Below, piece by piece: positions 8,166 to 16,379 of a stretch of DNA of 64,000 nt. Origin of the DNA: Eubacteriaceae bacterium (GTDB lineage: Bacteria; Bacillota; Clostridia; Lachnospirales; Lachnospiraceae); NCBI GenBank assembly GCA_910574015.1, contig CAJSYQ010000012.1, forward strand, positions 32,834-96,833, written 5' to 3'. The notes beneath the pieces are model-generated. The model searched no databases. It saw only the letters and a program-made list of their open reading frames with translations, and was not told the DNA's origin. Every line of letters begins with the position of its first letter. Position 1 is the first letter of the stretch. The translations under genes and the position numbers were made by a program.

Positions 8166-8579
8166 ATGACATTTGATAAAGTGAAAATGCTTGAATTCCC
8201 GCAGCGCGGAGATGAGAGAGGTCATTTGGTGGTTGTGGAGGGTGAGCAGGATATTCCTTTTGATATAAAGAGGATTTTCTATATTTACGGCTCGGATGCC
8301 GAGGTGGTCAGAGGACAGCATGCTAACCGCAAATCGGAATTTGTTCTGATCAATGTGGCAGGCCAGAGCAAGGTGAAAGTAAAAGACGGCAGGGGAAATG
8401 AGGCTGTCTTTTCTCTGAACAGGCCGCATACAGGAATCTATCTGCCTAAACTGATGTGGAAGGATATGTATGATTTTAGCCCCGATTCTGTACTTCTATG
8501 TCTGTCTAGTGAACATTATGATCCCAATGAATATATCCGTTCTTATGATGAGTTTGTAAGAATTGTGAATGAGGAGTAA
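8166..8579 (+). CDS. FdtA/QdtA-type dTDP-sugar 3,4-ketoisomerase (cupin)
   Basis: 137 residues forming one cupin domain of the WxcM-like/FdtA family. 'ERGHLVVVEG' and 'VRGQHANRKSEFVLINVAG' are the conserved core. FdtA-type enzymes convert dTDP-4-keto-6-deoxyglucose to the 3-keto isomer, which a DegT-type aminotransferase then aminates at C3 to give Fuc3N or Qui3N. That aminotransferase is present at 10072. The characterised enzymes have a His-x-His pair in this motif. Here the first is His52 and the second position is Asn54, a variant that I believe recurs in the family but whose activity is less certain. The stop is 4 bp before the next gene's start. The product sugar cannot be settled from sequence. 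Confidence 0.8.
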   Translation: MTFDKVKMLEFPQRGDERGHLVVVEGEQDIPFDIKRIFYIYGSDAEVVRGQHANRKSEFVLINVAGQSKVKVKDGRGNEAVFSLNRPHTGIYLPKLMWKDMYDFSPDSVLLCLSSEHYDPNEYIRSYDEFVRIVNEE

Positions 8580-8583
8580 TGAG

Positions 8584-9525
8584 ATGAAGCTTTCCATGGT
8601 TATTCCAGTATATTTTAATGAAGAAAATCTGCGGCCGTTATATCAGGATATTAAAGAGAAGATAATTGACGTAGTGGATTATGACTATGAGATCGTTATG
8701 GTGAATGACGGATCAAAGGATGACAGTTATGCTGTTATGCAGGAGCTGGCGGAGAAGGACAGACATATTAAGATCGTAAGCCTGTCTAAGAATTTTGGTT
8801 CCCATGCGGCGATATTGTGCGGTCTGGCAAAATGTACCGGCGATTGTGCGGTAGTGAAAGCAGCAGATCTGCAGGAACCGACGGAATTGGTTTTGGAAAT
8901 GGTTGATAGATGGAAGGGTGGATCCAATGTGGTGTTAGCCGTTCGGGAGGGAAGGGAAGAGAGCAAAAAGCAGACATTATTTGCGAATCTTTATTATACC
9001 CTTGTGAGAAAGGCTGCCCTGCCCTCTATGCCCAAGGGCGGTTTTGATGTGTATCTGCTGGACAGAAAGGTAATAGATGTTCTAATGGCGCTGGATGAAC
9101 GAAACAGTGCCCTGACGGGGCAGATTCTGTGGAGCGGTTTTCGGACGGAACAGGTGTATTACACACGTCTTGCCAGGGAAATAGGGACAAGCCGGTGGAC
9201 GCTGAAAAAGAAGATTCGGTTAGTTTCCGATACACTATACAGTTTTTCGACTTTACCGATTAAAATTGTAACGGCTGTGGGGATATTGTCTTTTGTCTGT
9301 TCACTGATCTGGGCATTGTGTGTTGTGGTATTTAGAATTGCCGGAATGATAGAGGTGAGCGGCTGGACTACTTTGTTTGTATTTAATTTGTTTAGCTTTG
9401 GTGTAATGATGCTGACAATGGGGATAATAGGTGAGTATCTGTGGAGGACATTTGACGCTTCCCGGAACCGTCCGCCATATATAGTAGAAGATGAGAATTA
9501 TCCGGATAGAGAGGAAAAGAAATGA
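8584..9525 (+). CDS. GtrB-like polyprenyl-phosphate glycosyltransferase
   Basis: About 313 residues: a GT2 domain ('MVIPVYFNEENL', 'MVNDGSKDDS') followed by two C-terminal helices ending 'MGIIGEYLWRTF'. The metal-binding segment reads 'VKAADLQEPTE', so the first Asp of the usual DAD triplet is Ala, unlike the three other GtrB-like enzymes here. Start 8584 is preferred to 8569 because GAGGAG (8571-8576) is correctly spaced. It overlaps the next gene by 4 bp (ATGA). Within an operon making a dTDP-3-amino sugar, it probably loads that acylated sugar onto undecaprenyl phosphate (inference). Confidence 0.8.
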   Translation: MKLSMVIPVYFNEENLRPLYQDIKEKIIDVVDYDYEIVMVNDGSKDDSYAVMQELAEKDRHIKIVSLSKNFGSHAAILCGLAKCTGDCAVVKAADLQEPTELVLEMVDRWKGGSNVVLAVREGREESKKQTLFANLYYTLVRKAALPSMPKGGFDVYLLDRKVIDVLMALDERNSALTGQILWSGFRTEQVYYTRLAREIGTSRWTLKKKIRLVSDTLYSFSTLPIKIVTAVGILSFVCSLIWALCVVVFRIAGMIEVSGWTTLFVFNLFSFGVMMLTMGIIGEYLWRTFDASRNRPPYIVEDENYPDREEKK

Positions 9526-10049
9526 TTCGTTTGCGCAATTTGGAAGTAAAGGATGTGCCTTTTATGCTGGAGTGGATGCATGATCCGCAGATTCAGAAAT
9601 GCTTTCAGAAGAATATGCTGGGCATGTCGCAGGATGATGCGGAGGAATTTTGCAGAATAACGGCGGAGAATCAGAGGAATAAAGAAAATGAATGCAGTGA
9701 TATTCATTACGCAATTGTTGAAGAGCAGGATGAATATCTTGGAACCATCAGCCTGAAGAATATAGATCGGGTCAGTGCTTCTGCCGAATATGCCATTAGT
9801 ACGAGGATCTGTGTGCAGGGAAGAGGGGTGGCGCAGGAGGCTACACGGCTGATCCTGCAAAAGGGATTTAATGAAATGGGATTACACAGGGTGTATTTGA
9901 ACGTCTTGTCAGATAATACAAGGGCAGTGCGGTTTTATGAAAAGTGTGGATTTGTGTTTGAAGGTGAATTCAGGGAACATATCAAGCTTGAGGGAAAATT
10001 AAAATCATTGAAGTGGTTTGGAATGCTCAAGAAGGAATTTTTAATGTAG
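9522..10049 (+). CDS. GNAT-family N-acetyltransferase (RimJ/RimL-like)
   Basis: 175 residues covering one GNAT domain: 'IRLRNLEVKDVPFMLEWM', acetyl-CoA loop 'CVQGRGVAQEATRLIL' and 'NTRAVRFYEKCGFVFEG'. Translation is coupled to the upstream transferase by an ATGA overlap. Lying between a ketoisomerase and an FdtB-type aminotransferase, it most likely acetylates the 3-amino sugar. The described FdtC acetyltransferase is a left-handed beta-helix protein, so this would be a non-homologous replacement (inference). Protein acetylation remains possible. Confidence 0.75.
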   Translation: MIRLRNLEVKDVPFMLEWMHDPQIQKCFQKNMLGMSQDDAEEFCRITAENQRNKENECSDIHYAIVEEQDEYLGTISLKNIDRVSASAEYAISTRICVQGRGVAQEATRLILQKGFNEMGLHRVYLNVLSDNTRAVRFYEKCGFVFEGEFREHIKLEGKLKSLKWFGMLKKEFLM

Positions 10050-10071
10050 AAAGATAAAGGAGCAGTGATTT

Positions 10072-11166
10072 ATGGAAAAGATAATGCCAAACCGTCTTGA
10101 CCGGGGATTTTACCAGTATCAGGATGAGTTTGAGAAGAAGGCACTGGAGGTGCTTCGTTCCGGATGGTATGTGCTGGGAAATGAAGTAAAATCCTTTGAG
10201 GAGGAATTTGCACGATTTACACGTGCAGAGCACTGTGTCGGACTTGCCAGCGGCCTGGATGCTTTGTGGATTGCGTTCCGTGTTCTGGGTATCGGGGCAG
10301 GCGATGAGGTTATTGTTCAGGGGAACACGTATATTGCAAGTGTAATGGGAATTACGATAAATGGGGCCTCTCCTGTTTTTGTAGAACCAGATGAATATTA
10401 TAATATAGATGCTTCGAAAATAGAAGAAAGAATAACCGAGAAAACGAAAGCCATTCTGGTAGTTCATCTATATGGACAGGCATCTAATATGGCACCCATA
10501 GTGGAGCTTGCCAAAAAGTATAACCTTCGTCTGATCGAGGACTGTGCCCAGTCGCATGGCGCGGCATTTGATGGGCAGATGACAGGAACCTTTGGAGATA
10601 TAGGCTGTTTTTCTTTTTATCCCTCAAAAAATCTGGGGGCATTTGGAGACGGCGGAGCTATTGTAACAAATGATGCAGGGCTTGCAGAGGATGTCCGTGT
10701 GTTCCGGAATTATGGAAGTGAAAAGCGGTATTATAACAAAATAGTAGGGGCTAATTCCAGATTGGATGAACTTCAGGCAGGACTGCTCAGAGTACGCCTT
10801 TCCCATTTGGATGAGCTGAGGGAAGAGAAGAGCAGGATCTGTCAGCGATATCAGGAAGAACTTAGAAATGAAAAGATAATTCTTCCGGCAATTCGGGAAA
10901 AGGCAGACCATATTTGGCATCAGTATGTGATAAGAACTGAGAGACGGCAGGAGCTGATCGCATATCTGGAACAGAGGGGTGTTGGAACGATTATCCATTA
11001 TCCGATTCCGCCGCATCTGTCCGAGGCGTATGCATATCTGGGGCTGAAGCAGGGAAGCCTGCCTATTACGGAACGATATGCCCAGACTGTTCTATCTATT
11101 CCATTATATAATGGGATGACGGAGGAAGAACAGGCATATGTCATTGATGCAATTAATAAATTTTAA
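10072..11166 (+). CDS. DegT/DnrJ/EryC1 family aminotransferase (FdtB/QdtB-like)
   Basis: 364 residues, typical for sugar aminotransferases of this family. 'GLASGLDALWIAFRVL' and 'VIVQGNTYIAS' form the PLP pocket. 'EDCAQSHGA' carries the ring-stacking region and 'SFYPSKNLGAFGDGG' the Schiff-base lysine. The sequence resembles FdtB/QdtB, which aminate dTDP-3-keto-6-deoxyhexoses, more than the WecE homologue at 5412. The ketoisomerase two genes upstream supports a C3-amino product (Fuc3N or Qui3N). The ribosome binding site AAAGGAG is upstream of 10072. A 68-bp gap without a gene follows. Confidence 0.85.
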   Translation: MEKIMPNRLDRGFYQYQDEFEKKALEVLRSGWYVLGNEVKSFEEEFARFTRAEHCVGLASGLDALWIAFRVLGIGAGDEVIVQGNTYIASVMGITINGASPVFVEPDEYYNIDASKIEERITEKTKAILVVHLYGQASNMAPIVELAKKYNLRLIEDCAQSHGAAFDGQMTGTFGDIGCFSFYPSKNLGAFGDGGAIVTNDAGLAEDVRVFRNYGSEKRYYNKIVGANSRLDELQAGLLRVRLSHLDELREEKSRICQRYQEELRNEKIILPAIREKADHIWHQYVIRTERRQELIAYLEQRGVGTIIHYPIPPHLSEAYAYLGLKQGSLPITERYAQTVLSIPLYNGMTEEEQAYVIDAINKF

Positions 11167-11234
11167 GAGGGCTGCTCAACAATGCCGTTTTGCGGGACGA
11201 ACAGATGTAAGACAAGAGCAGGAAAGGTGGAATA

Positions 11235-12395
11235 ATGATCAAGAGGGAGTATAATACCAGATGGTTTTATGTCTGTCTTCTGGTTATAACATGTATATTT
11301 TGCGTTTTTTTTGTAAAATTTGTAAATTATTCTGATACCCCGTTACATTCGCTTGTTGCAAAGTCAATATTTTTTAAGGATACCGATTTTAATGCCGGTG
11401 GGATTCCTCGTCATGCGTTTGCTTATCCGGTATATCATATTGTTCAGAAGCTGGTTCATCTAATCTTAAGGCTGGACTATGAGACTTCTGCAGCGATTAT
11501 CCTGACTGCCTCCATTCCTGTTTCTATTTTTTTGTATCGAAAGCTGATGCGGATGATCCTTGGGGAGAGCAGCCGGAATAAATATTTTATTGATCTGCTT
11601 GCCCTCGGTTCAGTTCTTTTTGAAGTGGCGAGATGCTGGCTGAATGACTGGAGGTTTTATCAGTATCAGTGCGGTCCCAATCCCTTTCATAATCCCACGA
11701 TATTATTTGTCCGTCCCATTGGTCTGATCAGTCTGATGAGTTTTCTTTCTTGTATACAAAAGTATAAACAAAAAGAATATTACAGAAATGTGGTTATATT
11801 TAGTGTCAGCATGCTGATCAGTGTCGGCGCAAAACCGAGCTTTGCCCTGGTGTTCCTGCCGGCAATGGGTATTTATACGATATATTATATGATACACAAT
11901 AGGGAGATACGATTTGGCGTAGTGGCTTTTATCGCAGTACTGCCTTCCCTGGTTTTATTGGTGGGCCAGCAGCTGTGGGTAACTGGGCAGACAACAGCGT
12001 TGGATGTACAGGTGGGCTTTGGGGGATTTACAGGATTAAATCCTTATCAGGTAATTCTGGCATCCCTGGTTACTTTTCCTACGGTAATAATATTGTTCCG
12101 TTTCCGGCTGTTGAAAAAAGAGCCAGTATATTTTATATGCATTACGGCGCTTATGATTGGGTGGATCCAAATGTTCTGGTTTTCCAACGGGCCGGCTGGA
12201 GATTTTTCCTGGGGATATGATCTGGCCGTACAGGCAGCTACGGTTGTTGCTTTGGCGCTTACTGCAAAAGAAGAAATGTCTGGCAGAGGGAGGATTATTC
12301 TGAATTACACGGCATATGCAGTTTTCTTATATCAGGTGATAACCGGAATCATATATTTGTGGACAATCTATAACACTACGATGTTTTGGATATAA
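11235..12395 (+). CDS. Multi-pass membrane protein, possible GT-C glycosyltransferase
   Basis: 386 residues with about ten predicted helices and short loops. After helix 1 the segment 'VNYSDTPLHSLVAKS' supplies an acidic residue in the first extracytoplasmic loop, as in GT-C transferases, but no diagnostic motif of a named family is visible. It lies between the FdtB-like aminotransferase and another large membrane protein. That context suggests transfer of a lipid-linked sugar at the outer face, or a role in polymer export. AAGGTGG lies 5 bp before the start. Confidence 0.55.
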   Translation: MIKREYNTRWFYVCLLVITCIFCVFFVKFVNYSDTPLHSLVAKSIFFKDTDFNAGGIPRHAFAYPVYHIVQKLVHLILRLDYETSAAIILTASIPVSIFLYRKLMRMILGESSRNKYFIDLLALGSVLFEVARCWLNDWRFYQYQCGPNPFHNPTILFVRPIGLISLMSFLSCIQKYKQKEYYRNVVIFSVSMLISVGAKPSFALVFLPAMGIYTIYYMIHNREIRFGVVAFIAVLPSLVLLVGQQLWVTGQTTALDVQVGFGGFTGLNPYQVILASLVTFPTVIILFRFRLLKKEPVYFICITALMIGWIQMFWFSNGPAGDFSWGYDLAVQAATVVALALTAKEEMSGRGRIILNYTAYAVFLYQVITGIIYLWTIYNTTMFWI

Positions 12396-12414
12396 AGCTC
12401 GGAGAGAAGTTAGG

Positions 12415-13983
12415 ATGAAAGGACTAATGAATTTTAAGAAAATGGAAAAAATACAAAAGCTGTTAGAATACTATGGACCAATTTTCAGGATACTGCTGTT
12501 AACCCTTATGCCGCTGATAATGTGTTATATTGTCTGCCTGCGGGATGGCATATCACTGGATGATATCTATCTTCCCAATTCAAAATGGAACGATGAGGTT
12601 CTTTATTATAAGATTACAGAGGGAGTGGCGGCATACAACGGGCCGCTGGGATATTTCGGATACAATGGCAGCAGTGCCCAGGCCGGGCATTTTGGTGCAT
12701 GGAGTCCGGTTATTTTTGTTTTTTACATTATCTGGTCAAAGGCTTTTGGATGGTCATTGCTATCCCCTGTCTATTGTAATATTTTACTTATGACCATCGC
12801 TATGCTTGTGTTTGCTGTTTTTGTACGTCCAACGAAGAAGCAGACCCTTTTTCTTTGTCTCTTCTATGCCAGCTGTTCCATACTTACCAGATATGTACTT
12901 TCCGGGATGACAGAAATGACTATTTATGCCATACTGATCATGTTTATTGGAATCGCTGTAAAAGCCTGCAGATCGGCAGAAGATGTTTTCAAAGTAAGAT
13001 ATGTGATTGCACTGAACAGCCTTGCTGTTTTCCTTGTTCTTATGAGGCCATACTGGATTCTTTTATTTGTAGTCCCTGCCTGGTACTGGTACAAAAAGGG
13101 CAGGAGGAAAGCAATTTTCTTTGAGATAATTATATCAATTGTTTCCATTGTCTCTTACTTTTTCGTTGCACATCGTTACTGTGCACAGTTTTTATTTCCG
13201 ATTATAAATTTAGATTGGCTGAAGCTTCTGTTTACTGATCCAGTCGGGGGGATATATAATATATTGCATATTTTGGTTTCATCTGTTTGGAATCTGCTAC
13301 AGAGCATGGGAGAGGGGATCATTCAGGGTGAACCGATAGGTGCTATGTATGCGGTATTTATGTTGATACTGATTTATTTCATTTGTTGCATTAAAAACTG
13401 TCCCGGCGAGGACAGGGTTAAGCAGGGGTATTCTTATGGTTTGGTCAGTTTCCTCATAATGCTTTTGGCAATTTTCTATTTATATGATCTAAAAGTAGGA
13501 AGTCGTCATCTGCTTGGATTTATACTGGCATTTATTATGATTTTTCCGTTGATAGAGAGAAAAGGAAAGAGACCCCTTTTATTTCTTACTATGTTTATCT
13601 GGTTATTTTGCGTAAGGGCGTCCGATGAATACACATATCAGCTTCCAGTGCGCACAGAGGTGAAGGAGGCGGAGATTGCCCAGGGTATGGAAGAATTGGA
13701 GCGGGCAGAAATCCTGGATAGGCGAACAGAGAATGCCTGGGATAATACAATAATATGGCTCTACAGTGATGAGACAAATCTGGATTTTACCTATTTGTAT
13801 GCGCTGCCAAAGGGAATGGGCATAAATCTTTGTTATAAAGATTATGTTGTGGCAAATTTTGATCAGCTGAAGGCGAAATATATTATCACGAATGCCGGTG
13901 AGGAGATTGATCTTTTGTGTAAAGACAAGAAAAAGGAACTGAAAGCGGAATATGCCAATGTGCATATCTGGAAACTGAGGTGA
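12415..13983 (+). CDS. Multi-pass membrane protein, GT-C glycosyltransferase-like
   Basis: 522 residues: about eleven helices (to about residue 400) and a soluble C-terminal domain of about 120 residues. The first outer loop holds 'NSKWNDEVLYYKITEG', with the Asp-Glu pair expected in the catalytic loop of GT-C enzymes. The soluble C-terminus ('IIWLYSDETNLDF', 'YIITNAGEEIDLLCK') is a layout seen in other surface glycosyltransferases. Preceded by a similar membrane gene and followed by a GtrA flippase, it is the likely transferase of the lipid-linked 3-amino sugar (inference). Exact family not recognised. Confidence 0.6.
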   Translation: MKGLMNFKKMEKIQKLLEYYGPIFRILLLTLMPLIMCYIVCLRDGISLDDIYLPNSKWNDEVLYYKITEGVAAYNGPLGYFGYNGSSAQAGHFGAWSPVIFVFYIIWSKAFGWSLLSPVYCNILLMTIAMLVFAVFVRPTKKQTLFLCLFYASCSILTRYVLSGMTEMTIYAILIMFIGIAVKACRSAEDVFKVRYVIALNSLAVFLVLMRPYWILLFVVPAWYWYKKGRRKAIFFEIIISIVSIVSYFFVAHRYCAQFLFPIINLDWLKLLFTDPVGGIYNILHILVSSVWNLLQSMGEGIIQGEPIGAMYAVFMLILIYFICCIKNCPGEDRVKQGYSYGLVSFLIMLLAIFYLYDLKVGSRHLLGFILAFIMIFPLIERKGKRPLLFLTMFIWLFCVRASDEYTYQLPVRTEVKEAEIAQGMEELERAEILDRRTENAWDNTIIWLYSDETNLDFTYLYALPKGMGINLCYKDYVVANFDQLKAKYIITNAGEEIDLLCKDKKKELKAEYANVHIWKLR

Positions 13984-13992
13984 GAACATATT

Positions 13993-14514
13993 ATGAAAAA
14001 GATAATACATGGAATAGAATTACTGATTCGGAAAGTGCTTCAGTGGCTATACCATATTGCGGGGAAGGAGCTCACAGAGGAGCAGTGGATGGTCTGGTCA
14101 CAGTTTATTGGCTTTACTATCGTAGGGGTGTCGAACTTTCTTGTCTCCTATGGCACCTATGCGCTGTTTCTCAGTTTTCAGGATAACTATCATGTGGCGA
14201 ATATTGCCGCCTTTATCATCAGCGTGCTGAATGCCTTTTTCTGGAATGACAGATATGTATTTAAACAGGGGAAGGACGGAGGGGAGAGAGTATGGTGGAA
14301 GGCTCTGTTAAGAACTTACCTATCCTATGCATTTTCAGCTCTCTTATTAACCGAGGTACTTCTTTTCGTCGAAATCAACGTACTGGGACTTCCCAAGCTG
14401 CTGGGACCTGTAATCAATCTTGTGATAACCACGCCAATTAATTTTTTGATGAATAAGTTTTGGGCTTTTAATGACAATAGAAAACAGAAAAGGGACTTTG
14501 AGGGCAGCCCTTGA
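13993..14514 (+). CDS. GtrA-family membrane protein (lipid-linked sugar flippase)
   Basis: 173 residues. Four predicted helices with the GtrA pattern 'QFIGFTIVGVSNFLVSYG', 'SVLNAFFWNDRYVFK' and the terminal 'TTPINFLMNKFWAFN'. GtrA proteins are thought to flip undecaprenyl-phosphate-sugar made by GtrB partners. The 40-residue N-terminal extension before the first helix ('AGKELTEEQW') is longer than usual. It is the last gene of the operon starting at 8166. Its TGA stop lies inside the -35 hexamer of the tarI promoter. Confidence 0.85.
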   Translation: MKKIIHGIELLIRKVLQWLYHIAGKELTEEQWMVWSQFIGFTIVGVSNFLVSYGTYALFLSFQDNYHVANIAAFIISVLNAFFWNDRYVFKQGKDGGERVWWKALLRTYLSYAFSALLLTEVLLFVEINVLGLPKLLGPVINLVITTPINFLMNKFWAFNDNRKQKRDFEGSP

Positions 14515-14539
14515 CAAAAAATACCTCTCATGTTACATT
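14511..14539 (+). promoter_or_regulatory. Extended -10 promoter of tarI
   Basis: TTGACA (14511-14516), 17 bp, then TACATT (14534-14539) preceded by TGt (14531-14533). The consensus -35 box contains the stop codon of the gtrA-like gene. Transcription of tarI and the genes after it should therefore start separately from the upstream operon. Confidence 0.7.
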
Positions 14540-14579
14540 GAAATGAATACTAATTATTGGGAATGGAAAGGAGAATATC

Positions 14580-15290
14580 ATGGTTTTTGGAGTATTACTG
14601 GCAGGCGGTGTCGGCAGCCGGATGGGAAATATTGAGAAGCCAAAGCAGTACCTGAATATTGCAGACAAGCCTATTATTATCCATACCATTGAGAAGTTTT
14701 ATATCAATGATAAATTTGAGAAGCTGTATGTGCTGTGTCCGGAGCAGTGGATCCATCACACAAAGAATCTTATCCGCAGATTTATCGGCGAGACATCCCG
14801 GATTTCGGTAATCCGGGGAGGGGAGACGAGAAATGAGACGATCATGAATGCGATCCGGCAGATTGAGAGCGAGTACGCGGTGGATGATGAGACGATCATT
14901 GTGACCCATGATTCAGTACGGCCTTTTGTGACCCACCGGATCATTGAGGAAAATATCGAATATGCACAGAAATACGGTGCCTGCGACACTGCCGTCCCGG
15001 CGACGGATACGATCGTGCAAAGTGAGGATAATATAGTTATATCGGATATTCCGGAACGGAGCAAGATGTATCAGGGACAGACTCCCCAGACATTTCGGCT
15101 GAAGAAATTGAAGGAACTGTATGAGGGGCTCACTGAGGAGGAGAAGAAGATCCTCACCGATGCGGCAAAGATTTTTGTGATGAAGGGTGAGAAGGTATAT
15201 CTTGTGGAAGGGGAGGTCTCCAACATCAAGATCACATATCCCTATGATCTCCGTGTTGCCGAGACATTGATCCAGGAGGATTCTCTGTAA
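14580..15290 (+). CDS. tarI: Ribitol-5-phosphate cytidylyltransferase (TarI/IspD family)
   Basis: 236 residues, full length. The nucleotide-binding 'LLAGGVGSRMG' and 'KPKQYLNIADKPII' and the 'THDSVRPFV' segment define the IspD/TarI family. It makes CDP-ribitol from CTP and D-ribitol 5-phosphate for ribitol teichoic acid-type polymers. IspD (isoprenoid synthesis) is the alternative from sequence alone. The immediate downstream reductase TarJ decides for TarI. GAAAGGAG precedes the ATG by 6 bases. Confidence 0.88.
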   Translation: MVFGVLLAGGVGSRMGNIEKPKQYLNIADKPIIIHTIEKFYINDKFEKLYVLCPEQWIHHTKNLIRRFIGETSRISVIRGGETRNETIMNAIRQIESEYAVDDETIIVTHDSVRPFVTHRIIEENIEYAQKYGACDTAVPATDTIVQSEDNIVISDIPERSKMYQGQTPQTFRLKKLKELYEGLTEEEKKILTDAAKIFVMKGEKVYLVEGEVSNIKITYPYDLRVAETLIQEDSL

Positions 15291-15326
15291 AAATTCACCG
15301 CCTGTGTGGCAGAATGAGAGGTAACT

Positions 15327-16352
15327 ATGCTGAATACGGTGTATCAGTTAGTGGCACCAAGAAAATTTGAGGTCACTTATCAGAATATAAGCTTACTGGA
15401 ACGGGACGTCCTTGTGCGTCCCACCCATCTTTCAATCTGTAATGCGGATCAGCGTTATTATCAGGGACTGAGGGAGGCAAAGGTGCTGAAACAGAAACTG
15501 CCTATGGCGCTGATCCATGAAGCGGTAGGCACTGTAGTAATGGATTCCACTGGGACATTTAAACCGGGGGAGCAGGTAGTGATGATTCCGAATACCCCGG
15601 TGGAGGAGGATGAGATTATAGCGGAGAATTATCTTCGCTCCAGCCGTTTCCGGGCCAGCGGATTTGACGGCTTTATGCAGGAATATGTGAAGATTCGTCC
15701 AGACAGACTTGTGCGGATGCCGGAGGGTGTCGACAAGACCGTTGCCGCCTTTACCGAGATAGTCAGTGTCAGTGTACATGCCCTGTCCCGATTTGACCGC
15801 ATTGCCCATGGCAGACGGAATCAGGTGGGGATATGGGGAGATGGGAACCTCGGCTATATTACTGCGCTGTTCTTTAAATATATGTTTCCCGACACAAGGC
15901 TCTTTATCTTTGGCATGAACAGGGACAAGCTGTCCGATTTTACTTTCGCGGACGGGACATATACGGTAGAGCATATTCCGGAGGATCTGCATCTGGATCA
16001 TGCCTTTGAGTGCGTGGGAGGGGCAGGCTCTGGAAAGGCCATCGATCAGATCATTGATTTTATCAATCCGGAGGGGACGATTTCCATTCTCGGCGTGTCG
16101 GAGTACCCGGTGCCCATTAATACAAGGATGATTCTGGAGAAAGGACTGCGGATCTTTGGCAGCAGCCGCAGCGGCAGGGTGGATTTTGAAAGGACGGTAT
16201 CCCTGTACCAGGAATATCCGGAAATTGTAAATTTTCTTTCCAATATTGTGGGAGCTGTAGTACCAATCCGCTCCATAGCAGATATGAAGAGGGCATTTGA
16301 GATGGATATACAGAAATCATTTGGGAAGACAATTATGCTTTGGGAGAAATAG
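15327..16352 (+). CDS. tarJ: Ribulose-5-phosphate reductase (TarJ, zinc-type dehydrogenase)
   Basis: 341 residues, the usual size. The N-terminal half has medium-chain dehydrogenase features: 'HLSICNADQRYYQG' with the catalytic zinc Cys, and 'MALIHEAVGTVV' with His-Glu. The Rossmann segment 'VGIWGDGNLGYITALFF' follows. TarJ reduces D-ribulose 5-phosphate to D-ribitol 5-phosphate with NADPH, and its partner TarI activates the product. The gene follows tarI after 36 bp. Together they show that the surface polymer contains ribitol phosphate. Confidence 0.88.
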   Translation: MLNTVYQLVAPRKFEVTYQNISLLERDVLVRPTHLSICNADQRYYQGLREAKVLKQKLPMALIHEAVGTVVMDSTGTFKPGEQVVMIPNTPVEEDEIIAENYLRSSRFRASGFDGFMQEYVKIRPDRLVRMPEGVDKTVAAFTEIVSVSVHALSRFDRIAHGRRNQVGIWGDGNLGYITALFFKYMFPDTRLFIFGMNRDKLSDFTFADGTYTVEHIPEDLHLDHAFECVGGAGSGKAIDQIIDFINPEGTISILGVSEYPVPINTRMILEKGLRIFGSSRSGRVDFERTVSLYQEYPEIVNFLSNIVGAVVPIRSIADMKRAFEMDIQKSFGKTIMLWEK

Positions 16353-16379
16353 AGTGTATAGCAGGAAATGGAGAAAAAT

